This document shows positions 1 through 7,610 of a DNA stretch of 64,000 nt, piece by piece. The translations under genes and the position numbers were made by a program. Source of the stretch: Streptomyces sp. NRRL F-525. GTDB taxonomy: Bacteria; Actinomycetota; Actinomycetes; Streptomycetales; Streptomycetaceae. The stretch spans positions 124,001-188,000 of the forward strand of contig NZ_JNXE01000013.1 of the NCBI RefSeq assembly GCF_000716605.1. The letters run 5' to 3'. Numbering within the stretch: the first letter of the stretch is position 1; the number at the start of each line of letters is the position of its first letter. The notes below the pieces were generated by a model. That model had not been told where the DNA came from. It worked only from the letters and a program-made list of their open reading frames with translations, and searched no databases.

Positions 1-420
1 CCCGACGGACCCCGTCCGCGCCGGCTGACCTACGCGGCGGTCCTCGTCGCGCTGGAGGGTCTCGCGCTCGCCGTCGCCGGGGTGTGGATCCTCGTCCTGG
101 GGATCACCGGCGAACCGGACGACCGCCGGCAGGCCGTGACCGGCGGGGTGACCCTGGTGGTGCTCGCGCTGCTGCCGCTGCTGGCCGCGCGCGGACTGAT
201 CGGGCGGCGCGGCTGGAGCCGGGGCCCGGCCGTCATCACCCAGGTCATGGCGCTGCCCGTGGCCTACAACCTGCTCCGGGCCGACAGTGTGGCCATCCCG
301 GCCGGCATCGCGCTCGCGGTGGTCGCCATCGCCGCGCTGGTGCTGCTGGTGAACCCGGCGACGACACAGGCCCTCGGAATCCGAGGGCCCGGTCGTGGAG
401 CCGAAGAGCCGAAGGGCTGA
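1..420 (+). CDS. Integral membrane protein, 5'-truncated
   Basis: The reading frame is open from the first base, so the start lies outside the window; 139 residues are visible before the TGA. The fragment contains about four hydrophobic stretches (for example residues 12-35, 45-62, 78-90 and 97-115) separated by short polar loops, and ends in a charged tail. This pattern indicates a small polytopic membrane protein. No catalytic motif is visible and I do not recognise a named family. It converges on the sigma factor gene, whose stop codon lies 34 bases downstream on the other strand. Confidence 0.75.
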   Translation, partial: PDGPRPRRLTYAAVLVALEGLALAVAGVWILVLGITGEPDDRRQAVTGGVTLVVLALLPLLAARGLIGRRGWSRGPAVITQVMALPVAYNLLRADSVAIPAGIALAVVAIAALVLLVNPATTQALGIRGPGRGAEEPKG

Positions 421-453
421 TCCCGGCGGGGGATCGCTCCTCGGCTTCCGGTC

Positions 454-1587
454 TCACTCCTCGACGAGGAGCTTCTCCCGCAGCTGGGCCAGTGTCCGGG
501 CGAGCAGCCGGGACACGTGCATCTGCGAGATGCCGACCTCCTGCGCGATCTGCGACTGCGTCATGTTGCCGAAGAACCGGAGCAGCAGGATGCGCTTCTC
601 CCGGGGCGGCAGATCCTCCAGCAGCGGCTTGAGCGACTCGCGGTACTCGACGCCCTCCAGGGCCTCGTCGTACGCGCCGAGCGTGTCCGCGACCGCCGGT
701 GACTCGTCGTCCGTGTCCGGGACGTCCAGGGACAGCGTGGAGTAGGCGTTGGCCGACTCCAGGCCCTCCAGGACCTCCTCCTCCGAGATGCCCAGCTTCT
801 CGGCCAGCTCGTGCACCGTGGGGGAGCGGCCGTGCCGCTGCGAGAGCTCCGCCGTCGCCGTGGTCAGCGAAAGACGCAGCTCCTGGAGCCTGCGCGGGAC
901 GCGCACCGCCCAGCCCTTGTCACGGAAGTGCCGCTTGATCTCGCCGACGACCGTCGGGGTCGCGTACGTCGAGAACTCGACGCCGCGCTCCGGGTCGAAG
1001 CGGTCCACCGACTTGATCAGGCCGATGGTGGCGACCTGGGTCAGGTCGTCCAGCGGCTCGCCGCGGTTTCGGAAGCGGCGCGCGAGATGCTCGACGAGCG
1101 GCAGGTGCATACGGACCAGCCGGTTGCGCAGCTCCGCGTACTCGACGCTGCCGTCCTTGAGCGTGCGCAGCTCGATGAAGAGTGCGCGCGCCCCGCTGCG
1201 GTCCTGGGGGTCGTGCCGTGTGACCTGCACGCTCTGCGTGCCCGCCACGTCGTCCCGCTCGTGCTCGCTCATCGCCTGGCCCGTCGCCCCTTCCCGAGCT
1301 TTCGCCTCCTCCCCCGCGCTCGACCCAGTCGGAGCGGGGGAACCCCCGGCAACGGGGGAGACCCCACCAATACGCACGCCACCGTCCTGCTCACGTTGAC
1401 CGTCGTCCATCACACCGGCCTCCGAGGGTTCGTCCTCCGGGTGCGGCCGGGCCTGCTCGGGGATTCCGCCGCGCGGCACCAGGGCGCTGTCGTCCGCCGT
1501 GCGGCGGGATCCGCCTGAGCCGCCCTCGGCCGGCAGCTCCCGTGTGCCGCGCTCTTCGTCCCGCACCGGCCCGTCCCCGTTCCTCAC
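454..1587 (-). CDS. sigH: Stress-response sigma factor of the SigB/SigF family (SigH-like)
   Basis: This is an alternative sigma-70 family factor that directs RNA polymerase to stress and differentiation promoters. The last 255 or so residues carry regions 2 (DDLTQVATIGLIKSVDRFDP, GVEFSTYATPTVVGEIKRHF), 3 and 4, with the C-terminal HTH SQIAQEVGISQMHVSRLLAR. The N-terminal extension is low-complexity. I chose the GTG at 1587 because it overlaps the TGA of the anti-sigma gene (GTGA), implying translational coupling. An ATG at 1410 has a clear GGAGG 8 bases upstream and would give a 318-residue product; ATG 1272 is also possible. S. coelicolor sigH is reported to yield several primary translation products, which fits. 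The gene symbol rests on family, partner gene and recalled synteny. Confidence 0.88.
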   Translation of the reverse strand: MRNGDGPVRDEERGTRELPAEGGSGGSRRTADDSALVPRGGIPEQARPHPEDEPSEAGVMDDGQREQDGGVRIGGVSPVAGGSPAPTGSSAGEEAKAREGATGQAMSEHERDDVAGTQSVQVTRHDPQDRSGARALFIELRTLKDGSVEYAELRNRLVRMHLPLVEHLARRFRNRGEPLDDLTQVATIGLIKSVDRFDPERGVEFSTYATPTVVGEIKRHFRDKGWAVRVPRRLQELRLSLTTATAELSQRHGRSPTVHELAEKLGISEEEVLEGLESANAYSTLSLDVPDTDDESPAVADTLGAYDEALEGVEYRESLKPLLEDLPPREKRILLLRFFGNMTQSQIAQEVGISQMHVSRLLARTLAQLREKLLVEE

Positions 1588-1997
1588 GCCGGCCCGGGTC
1601 CCGCGCCGCGCTGTTTGTAGAGGCTGATCGAAACGGTCTTGTCGTCGTCGACTGCCGAAGAGACCTTGCCCGCGAGGGCCGAGAGCACGGTCCACGCGAA
1701 GGTGTCGCGCGCCGGGGCGTGACCGTCCGTCGTCGGGGCGGAGACGGTGACTTCGAGCGAGTCGTCCACGAGGCGGAAGACACAGCTGAGCACCGAGCCC
1801 GGCACGGCCTGCTGGAGCAGGATCGCGCAGGCCTCGTCCACCGCGATGCGAAGGTCCTCGATCTCGTCGAGGGTGAAGTCCAAACGGGCCGCGAGGCCGG
1901 CCGTGGCCGTACGCAGCACCGACAGGTAGGCACCCGCAGCCGGCAGCCGGACTTCCACGAAGTCCTGGGTCGCGGGCTCGCCTGCGATCTGGGACAC
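1584..1997 (-). CDS. prsH: Anti-sigma factor, RsbW-like ATPase (PrsH/UshX type)
   Basis: A 137-residue protein of the GHKL (histidine-kinase-like) ATPase fold used by RsbW/SpoIIAB anti-sigma factors, expected to bind and inhibit the sigma factor encoded just downstream. The N-box-like segment is LRIAVDEACAILLQQAVPG. The C-terminal G-box is weak, so kinase activity is uncertain. I start it at GTG 1997, which has GGAGG five to six bases upstream; in-frame GTG 2003 and TTG 2009 are alternatives. Its TGA overlaps the GTG start of the sigma gene, so both are probably made from one mRNA in a fixed ratio. Confidence 0.88.
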   Translation of the reverse strand: MSQIAGEPATQDFVEVRLPAAGAYLSVLRTATAGLAARLDFTLDEIEDLRIAVDEACAILLQQAVPGSVLSCVFRLVDDSLEVTVSAPTTDGHAPARDTFAWTVLSALAGKVSSAVDDDKTVSISLYKQRGAGPGPA

Positions 1998-2117
1998 CCT
2001 CACCTCCAAGGTGGTACAAGCTCTTTCGGGGGCCCAGGGGTCGCCCCCCGGGGTAACGCGATACTTGGTTCAGCGGTGACGCTACCGCGCTCCGAACTTT
2101 TCTGTCCCCGGGACCCC

Positions 2118-2144
2118 AACCCCATGCTGTCACTCATAGTAAAC
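2118..2144 (-). promoter_or_regulatory. Candidate stress-sigma promoter / BldD-like site upstream of prsH-sigH
   Basis: On the minus strand, 120 to 150 bases upstream of prsH, GTTTAC is followed 15 bases later by GGGGTT. This resembles the GTTT-N14..17-GGGT pattern of SigB-type promoters, which would make the operon autoregulated. The same bases include AGTGAC and a diverged inverted partner (GTCAC-N4-AGTAA on the plus strand), like a BldD half-site pair; BldD is known to repress a sigH promoter in S. coelicolor. Read by eye only. The rest of 1998-2288 shows no open frame of note. Confidence 0.3.
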
Positions 2145-2288
2145 CTACGGATACGCTCCGTGGCTAGGGGTCCTGCGGGCCCAATTGGGAAGAGCGCGCG
2201 CCGGGTTGACGTACCCAGACGTCAGACGGTCGAACCGTCGAAACCGGCGGTCGGATTACGGCGTCACGGGAGTACGTGATTCACGGCG

Positions 2289-2549
2289 TCACAGGAGGAC
2301 GTGGTCGACGAAGCACCAGCGCCAGCTCTCCCCGTGCTCGAAGGTCCGCATCACCGGATGTCCGGAGTCCTTGTGATGTGCTGTGGCATGGCGCAGGGGC
2401 GAGGAGTCGCAGCAGGCGACATGGCCGCAGAAGAGGCACAGTCTCAGCTGCACCGGGTGGGTGCCTGCCGCCAGACACTCCAGACAGGTCTCGCTCTGGG
2501 GCCCCGGTTCGGGAAGCGGCAGCGCGTCGGCGTGCGTGCACTGTTTCAT
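2289..2549 (-). CDS. UBP-type zinc finger protein
   Basis: A small 86-residue protein made up almost entirely of a ZnF-UBP domain. The metal ligands are visible in order: C4-H6 near the start, C25/C28 (ETCLECLA), C41/C44 (LCLFCGHVACCDSS), H56 and H60, and H66 (GHPV). In eukaryotes this fold binds the free C-terminus of ubiquitin. Bacterial stand-alone versions have no established partner, so no function is claimed. The ATG at 2549 begins just before the cysteine/histidine-rich region. It faces away from the antiporter gene at 2612, with only about 60 bases between them. Confidence 0.85.
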   Translation of the reverse strand: MKQCTHADALPLPEPGPQSETCLECLAAGTHPVQLRLCLFCGHVACCDSSPLRHATAHHKDSGHPVMRTFEHGESWRWCFVDHVLL

Positions 2550-2611
2550 GATTGCCAGATTACGACGGGTGTGCGGTTGGCCGCGCGAAAAAACGAGGGC
2601 GGGCGAGAACG

Positions 2612-4207
2612 ATGGACGTGATGCCACTGCTGTTGCTGGTGGCGGGGAGCGCCGTGGTGGCCGCCGGGGCCCGGCGCACCCCGGTGCCGGCACCGCTGCT
2701 GCTGGTCGCGGTCGGGCTGGTCGTCTCGTACGTCCCGGGGGTGCCCGACTACACCCTCGACCCGGAGGTCGTGCTGCCGCTGCTGCTGCCCCCGCTGCTG
2801 TACACCTCGGCCACCGACAGCTCGTACCTCGATCTGCGGGCCCAAGTGCGGCCCGTGGCACTGCTGTCGGTCGGCTACGTGCTCTTCGCGACCTTCGTCG
2901 TCGGCTGGGCCGCGTACGTGATCGTGCCGGGGCTGCCGCTGACCGCCGCCCTGGTGCTGGGCGCGGTGGTGGCGCCGCCGGACGCGGTCGCGGCGACGGC
3001 GGTGGCCCGCCGGGTCGGGCTGCCGTCCCGGATCACGACGATCCTCCAGGGCGAGTCCCTGCTGAACGACGCCACCGCGATCACCGCCTACAAGGTGGCT
3101 CTCGCGGCCGCGATCGGCGAGGGCGCGACCTGGGCCGGCGGGATCTGGGAGTTCCTGCTCGCGGCCGTCGGCGGGGTCGGGGTCGGGCTCCTGATGATGG
3201 TGCCGATCCACTGGCTGCGCACGCACCTCAAGGAGGCGCTGCTGCAGAACACGCTCTCCCTGCTGATCCCGTTCGTCGCCTACGGGGTGGCCGAGCAGGT
3301 GCACGCCTCCGGGGTGCTCGCCGTCGTGGTCGTGGCGCTCTATCTGGGCCACCGCGCGTGGGAGGTCGATTTCGCGACCCGCCTCCAGGAGGAGGCCGTC
3401 TGGAAGATGGTCGCCTTCGTCCTGGAGTCGGCGGTGTTCGCCCTGATCGGGCTCCAACTGCCGGTGGTTCTCAAGGGCCTTGGGGAGTACCGGGGCCTGG
3501 ACGCCGCCTGGTACGCGATCGCGCTCTTCCTGGTCGTCGTCGCGACCCGGTTCGTGTGGGTGTACCCGGCGGCCTTCATCCCCCGCATCCTGTCGGCGCG
3601 GATCAGGGAGCGCGAGGACAGCCCCACCTGGAAGGGGGCGATGACCACCGCGTGGGCCGGCATGAGAGGCGTGGTCTCCCTGGCCATCGCCTTCTCGATC
3701 CCGCTCACGGTGCACGGCGGCGGTCCCTTCCCGCAGCGCAACCTCATCCTGTTCCTGACCTTCACGACGGTCATCGGCACGCTGGTGGTGCAGGGCCTGA
3801 GCCTGCCCCCGATCATCCGGCTGCTGAAATTCCCCGGCCGCGACCAGCAGGCCGAGACCCTCGCCGAGGCCAACGCCCAGGCACAGGCCTCCCGGGTCGC
3901 CGAAAAACGCCTGGAGGCCCTTCTGGAGGACGAACGCAACGCCCTGCCGCCTCCCCTCGCCGACCGCCTCCGCGAGGTCCTGGAGCGCCGCCGCAACGCC
4001 GTCTGGGAGCGCCTCGGCGCCACCAACCCCGTCACCGGCGAGACGGTCGACGACACCTACCGCCGCCTCTCCCGCGAGATGATCAGCGCCGAACGCTCGA
4101 TGTTCGTCCGCCTCCGCGACGGCCGCTACATCGACGACGAGATGCTCCGCACGTTGCTGCGCCGCCTCGACCTGGAGGAGGCGGCGGCCTACCGGGAGGC
4201 GGCCTAG
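2612..4207 (+). CDS. Na+/H+ antiporter, CPA1 family
   Basis: A 531-residue monovalent cation:proton antiporter (Na_H_Exchanger domain, NhaP/NHE-like) that exports Na+ or K+ in exchange for protons at the cytoplasmic membrane. About 11-12 hydrophobic segments span residues 1-400. The ion-binding ND pair characteristic of CPA1 is present in GESLLNDATAI, and APPDAVAA is the preceding conserved helix. From about residue 410 a soluble, charged, coiled-coil-prone tail follows, rich in Glu, Arg and Ala (KRLEALLEDERNALPPPLAD), likely regulatory. The ATG at 2612 was preferred to an upstream one at 2552 because it begins directly at the first membrane helix. It sits next to an osmotic-stress-type sigma operon, consistent with ion homeostasis. 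Confidence 0.9.
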   Translation: MDVMPLLLLVAGSAVVAAGARRTPVPAPLLLVAVGLVVSYVPGVPDYTLDPEVVLPLLLPPLLYTSATDSSYLDLRAQVRPVALLSVGYVLFATFVVGWAAYVIVPGLPLTAALVLGAVVAPPDAVAATAVARRVGLPSRITTILQGESLLNDATAITAYKVALAAAIGEGATWAGGIWEFLLAAVGGVGVGLLMMVPIHWLRTHLKEALLQNTLSLLIPFVAYGVAEQVHASGVLAVVVVALYLGHRAWEVDFATRLQEEAVWKMVAFVLESAVFALIGLQLPVVLKGLGEYRGLDAAWYAIALFLVVVATRFVWVYPAAFIPRILSARIREREDSPTWKGAMTTAWAGMRGVVSLAIAFSIPLTVHGGGPFPQRNLILFLTFTTVIGTLVVQGLSLPPIIRLLKFPGRDQQAETLAEANAQAQASRVAEKRLEALLEDERNALPPPLADRLREVLERRRNAVWERLGATNPVTGETVDDTYRRLSREMISAERSMFVRLRDGRYIDDEMLRTLLRRLDLEEAAAYREAA

Positions 4208-4239
4208 CGGTCCCGGTCCCTACGGCACCTGGAGTGGGC

Positions 4240-5139
4240 TCACGGGAACGGTCGCCCGGTGATCACCGCGGCGACCGTACTCCCGCGCGGAAAGGCCCCT
4301 TCGTCAACCAGGGTGACAAGTCCGTACAGCAACTTGGCGACATAGAGACGCTCTACGGCCACCCCGTGCCGCTGCTCGAAGTCCCCGGCGAAGGCGTCGA
4401 GTTCGGCCGGCACGCGCGCGTAGCCCCCGAAATGGAAGCGGTCGTCGAGCGACCAGTCGCCCCGCCGGCCACCGAAGGCACGCTCCTGCAGCTCCTTTAT
4501 GTCAGCGCTCAGGAAGCCGCCCTTGAGAACCGGTATCCCCAAAGCACGCTGGTCAGGACCGAGACCGGCGGCGAGCCCGGCCAACGTGCCGCCGGTCCCG
4601 CACGCCAGGGCGACGGCATCGGCACGCGCGCGTAGCTCCTCGCCCAGGGCCCGGCAGCCGCGTACCGCAAGGGAGTTGCTGCCGCCCTCGGGTACGACGT
4701 ACGCGTCCTCCGCACCCGCCCCGCGCAGGATCGCGGCCAGGGTCTCCGGTTCGGACTTGCGCCGGTACGTCGACCTGTCGACGAAGTGGAGGCGCATCCC
4801 GTCGGCCGCGCACCGGGCCAGGGAGGTGTTGAGCGGTCGGCCGGCCAGCTCCTGGCCGCGGACCACGCCGACCGTGGGCAGACCCAGGAGGCGGCCCGCG
4901 GCGGCGGTGGCGCGCAGGTGGTTGGAGTAGGCGCCGCCGAACGTCACGACCGTACGTCCGGCCGCCGCTGTCAGATTCGGCGCGAGCTTGCGCCACTTGT
5001 TGCCGACCAGATCCGGGTGGATCAGGTCGTCCCGCTTGAGCAGCAACCGGACACCGTGCCGGCCGAACCGCCCGTCCGTGATCTCCTCCAACGGCGACGG
5101 GAGCCGGGGCCGCAGCGCGGCGAGGTCGGGGCTGGTCAC
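4240..5139 (-). CDS. PLP-dependent 1-aminocyclopropane-1-carboxylate deaminase / D-cysteine desulfhydrase family enzyme
   Basis: A fold-type II PLP enzyme of 299 residues. The Schiff-base lysine is in HPDLVGNKWRKL, followed by the Ser/Asn pocket GGAYSNHLRATAAAG. The phosphate-binding glycine loop is ACGTGGTLAGLAAG. This group includes ACC deaminase and D-cysteine desulfhydrase; substrate cannot be told from sequence, and many Streptomyces members are of unknown specificity. I use GTG 5139; an in-frame GTG at 5166 would add nine residues but has its purine-rich stretch too close. It is co-directional with, and 39 bases downstream of, the amidase gene. Confidence 0.85.
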   Translation of the reverse strand: MTSPDLAALRPRLPSPLEEITDGRFGRHGVRLLLKRDDLIHPDLVGNKWRKLAPNLTAAAGRTVVTFGGAYSNHLRATAAAGRLLGLPTVGVVRGQELAGRPLNTSLARCAADGMRLHFVDRSTYRRKSEPETLAAILRGAGAEDAYVVPEGGSNSLAVRGCRALGEELRARADAVALACGTGGTLAGLAAGLGPDQRALGIPVLKGGFLSADIKELQERAFGGRRGDWSLDDRFHFGGYARVPAELDAFAGDFEQRHGVAVERLYVAKLLYGLVTLVDEGAFPRGSTVAAVITGRPFP

Positions 5140-5178
5140 GGCACCATTGTCACCCGGAGCCCGCACACCCCCTGGCGA

Positions 5179-5769
5179 TCACTTCAACCGGTCACGGACC
5201 CGGTCCCGCAGCCACGTCATCGTGAAGCCGCGCGGGTCCACCTTTCCGGGCTGCCACTCCAGGTGGCCGATCACCGATCGTTCCGACCAGCCGTGGTGGC
5301 GGCAGATCGCCGCGCAGACCTTCTCGATCGTCGCCAACTGGGCCTCGGGCCAGGGGTCCTCGCCGTCGCCGAGGTTCTCGCACTCGAAGCCGTAGAAGTG
5401 CCGGTTGCCGTCGGTGTCGGCCTCGTTGTCGTGCGGCAGGGCCTTCTCGGCGATCACCGCGCGGAGGACGTCGTCGTCGCCGAGGCCCGCGTGGTTGGCG
5501 CGGCCGTAGCCGACGAGGTGGACGTGGCCGTCCTTGGTGATGACGCCGTGGCAGAGCGGGCCGGGGAGGTCGGGGCGGCCCTCGCGGCACAGCTCGACCG
5601 TGGCCGCGCTGCCCTTGGTGACCGTGTGGTGGATCATCACGCCGTGGACGGGTCCCCATGGGCCCTTGTGGTTGCGGTTGTGGTGCTCCCAGTCGCCGAC
5701 CTCGACGACGGTGACGCCCTCCGCTTTCAGACCGGCCAGGAAACCGCCCGCGGACATGGGTGAGGCCAT
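5179..5769 (-). CDS. N-acetylmuramoyl-L-alanine amidase, PGRP/T7-lysozyme type
   Basis: A 196-residue amidase_2 (peptidoglycan recognition protein) domain that cleaves the N-acetylmuramoyl-L-alanine bond of peptidoglycan. Zinc ligands are recognisable: His in VMIHHTVTKG, His in IGHLEW, and the third ligand Asp in KVDPRG, with the catalytic Lys just before it. There is no signal peptide or membrane segment, so it resembles cytoplasmic or phage-type endolysins rather than a secreted hydrolase. The ATG at 5769 is preceded by a near-perfect AAGGAGG with four-base spacing. It is divergent from the encapsulin gene with a 297-base spacer. Confidence 0.87.
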   Translation of the reverse strand: MASPMSAGGFLAGLKAEGVTVVEVGDWEHHNRNHKGPWGPVHGVMIHHTVTKGSAATVELCREGRPDLPGPLCHGVITKDGHVHLVGYGRANHAGLGDDDVLRAVIAEKALPHDNEADTDGNRHFYGFECENLGDGEDPWPEAQLATIEKVCAAICRHHGWSERSVIGHLEWQPGKVDPRGFTMTWLRDRVRDRLK

Positions 5770-6066
5770 GACGCCTCCTTCGTGCTGTGCGACGGCCGAC
5801 GTGCACGGCCGTCTCGTATCGCTGCTTGTACCGAAAAAGCGCGGTACGGACGACTTGTTCGTACGGCGTGCGAGCCGATCCGGACACCGGCCGACCCGGC
5901 AGTCACTCGAACAACATTCGACGTAAACAGTCCCTGTGCCCAGCAGTTGAAGATCCATTCCCGCTCTTTCGGGTAATACCACCGGCACGCTCCGTGAGGA
6001 AGGCTGGTGCGCGAGAACGATGCCGGGCGCACAGGTGCCGGGCATGAATGGGGAGGGCATTTCTCT
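5770..6066. other. Divergent spacer between the amidase and encapsulin genes
   Basis: This 297-base spacer must hold promoters for both the leftward amidase and the rightward encapsulin operon. It is noticeably less GC-rich than the flanking genes. On the plus strand GTTGAA at 5946 and GGGTAA at 5971 loosely resemble a SigB-type promoter, but their spacing is longer than usual, so I do not call one. A GGGAGGG ribosome binding site sits nine bases before the encapsulin ATG. No other coding frame or palindrome stood out. Confidence 0.5.
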
Positions 6067-7473
6067 ATGTCGGTAGGCGAAGAGGTCCGCGCGGAGCAGA
6101 ACAAGCCGCAGCAGAGTCTTGGTACTGCGGCTGCGCGGAACCTGGCCACGACCACGAAGTCCGCGCCGCAGATGCAGGAGATCAGCTCGCGCTGGCTGCT
6201 GCGCACACTGCCGTGGGTGAACGTGCAGGGTGGCACATACCGGGTGAACCGACGGCTGAGTTACTCCGTGGGCGACGGCCGGGTGACATTCGTGAAGACC
6301 GGCGACCGCGTCGAGGTCATCCCCGCGGAGCTCGGCGAACTGCCCGCGCTGCGGGACTACGAGGACGAGGAGGTGCTCTCGGAGCTGGCCACCCGCTGCC
6401 GGCAGCGCGAGTACGCCCCGGGGGAGGCGATCGCGTCGTTCGGCGGCCAGGCCGACGAGGTCTACCTGCTGGCGCACGGCAGGGTGGAGAAGGTCGGCAC
6501 GGGCCCGTACGGCGACGACACGGTCCTCGGGGTCCTCGCCGACGGTGCCTACTTCGGCGACCAGGCACTGCTCGACCCGGACGCCATCTGGGAGTACACG
6601 GCCCGCGCGGACACCGCGTGCACGGTGCTGATCCTGGCCCGCGGAGACGTCGAGCAGGTCGCGGAGCGCTCCGAGACCCTGCGCGAGCACCTCACGCAGC
6701 TGCGCGCGATCCCGGAGCAGCGCACCAACAAGTACGGCGAGAAGGCCATCGACCTCGCCGCGGGCCACTCCGGCGAGCCGGACATCCCGCACACATTCGT
6801 CGACTACGACGCCCGGCCGCGCGAGTACGAGCTGAGCGTCGCCCAGACCGTCCTGCGCATCCACTCGCGCGTGGCCGATCTCTACAACCAGCCGATGAAC
6901 CAGACGGAGCAGCAACTCCGGCTCACCGTCGAGGCGTTGAAGGAGCGCCAGGAGCACGAACTCATCAACAACCGCGAGTTCGGCCTGCTCAACAACTGCG
7001 AGTACGACCAGCGGCTCCAGCCCCACGACGGCGTCCCGAGCCCGGACGACCTGGACGAGCTGCTCAGCAGGCGGCGCGGCACCAGGATGCTCCTCGCCCA
7101 CCCGCGCGCGATCTCCGCGTTCGGCCGCGAGCTCAACAAGCGCGGACTGGTCCCGGAGTCCATCGACGTCGGCGGCAACCGCATCCCGACCTGGCGCGGG
7201 GTGCCGATCTACCCGTGCAACAAGATCCCGGTCAGCGACCGGCGGACGACCTCGATCATCGCCATGCGTACCGGCGAGGCCGACCAGGGCGTCATCGGCC
7301 TCCAGCAGGCCGGCATCCCGGACGAGATCGAGCCGAGCCTGTCGGTGCGCTTCATGGGCATCAACGAACAGGCGGTCATCAACTACCTCGTGACGGCCTA
7401 CTACTCGGCGGCCGTGCTCGTGCCGGACGCCCTCGGCGTCCTGGAGAACGTCGAGATCGGCCGCTGGAGGTGA
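6067..7473 (+). CDS. Family 2B encapsulin nanocompartment shell protein with cyclic-nucleotide-binding-like domain
   Basis: A 468-residue encapsulin, a bacterial protein with the HK97 phage capsid fold that self-assembles into an icosahedral shell around a cargo enzyme. Order: flexible arm (residues 1-40), first shell segment with the motif [18 protein letters not shown] (39-56), an inserted cNMP-binding-like beta barrel (about 96-215, with [10 protein letters not shown] in the phosphate cassette position), then the remaining HK97-type region to the C-terminus. This insertion defines family 2B, the group that includes S. griseus EshA. By hand alignment the usual cassette Arg is replaced by Trp175, so nucleotide binding may be altered. 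The ATG has GGGAGGG nine bases upstream. The polyprenyl synthase 137 bases downstream is the likely cargo. Confidence 0.92.
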   Translation: MSVGEEVRAEQNKPQQSLGTAAARNLATTTKSAPQMQEISSRWLLRTLPWVNVQGGTYRVNRRLSYSVGDGRVTFVKTGDRVEVIPAELGELPALRDYEDEEVLSELATRCRQREYAPGEAIASFGGQADEVYLLAHGRVEKVGTGPYGDDTVLGVLADGAYFGDQALLDPDAIWEYTARADTACTVLILARGDVEQVAERSETLREHLTQLRAIPEQRTNKYGEKAIDLAAGHSGEPDIPHTFVDYDARPREYELSVAQTVLRIHSRVADLYNQPMNQTEQQLRLTVEALKERQEHELINNREFGLLNNCEYDQRLQPHDGVPSPDDLDELLSRRRGTRMLLAHPRAISAFGRELNKRGLVPESIDVGGNRIPTWRGVPIYPCNKIPVSDRRTTSIIAMRTGEADQGVIGLQQAGIPDEIEPSLSVRFMGINEQAVINYLVTAYYSAAVLVPDALGVLENVEIGRWR

Positions 7474-7610
7474 CGTTTCAGCAGCTGGACGCGGTGTTCC
7501 CGCCCGGAAGGGCGGGTACACCCCGGTCGAACGCGACCGGCCGCGGCGCGGGCGTCACCGTCCGCGGACTCTCCGAGGGGGACCCCGTGGCCGAGCCGAG
7601 GGGGGAGTCC

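Noticed and set aside
5946..5976. Possible SigB-type promoter (GTTGAA ... GGGTAA) before the encapsulin gene.
   Set aside because: The spacer is 19 bases after a six-base -35, longer than usual, and the -35 is imperfect, so it was not annotated as a promoter.
5179..7521. A 780-codon minus-strand frame that would extend the amidase through the encapsulin gene.
   Set aside because: The upstream part is antisense noise over the encapsulin gene. A strong AAGGAGG defines the amidase start at 5769.
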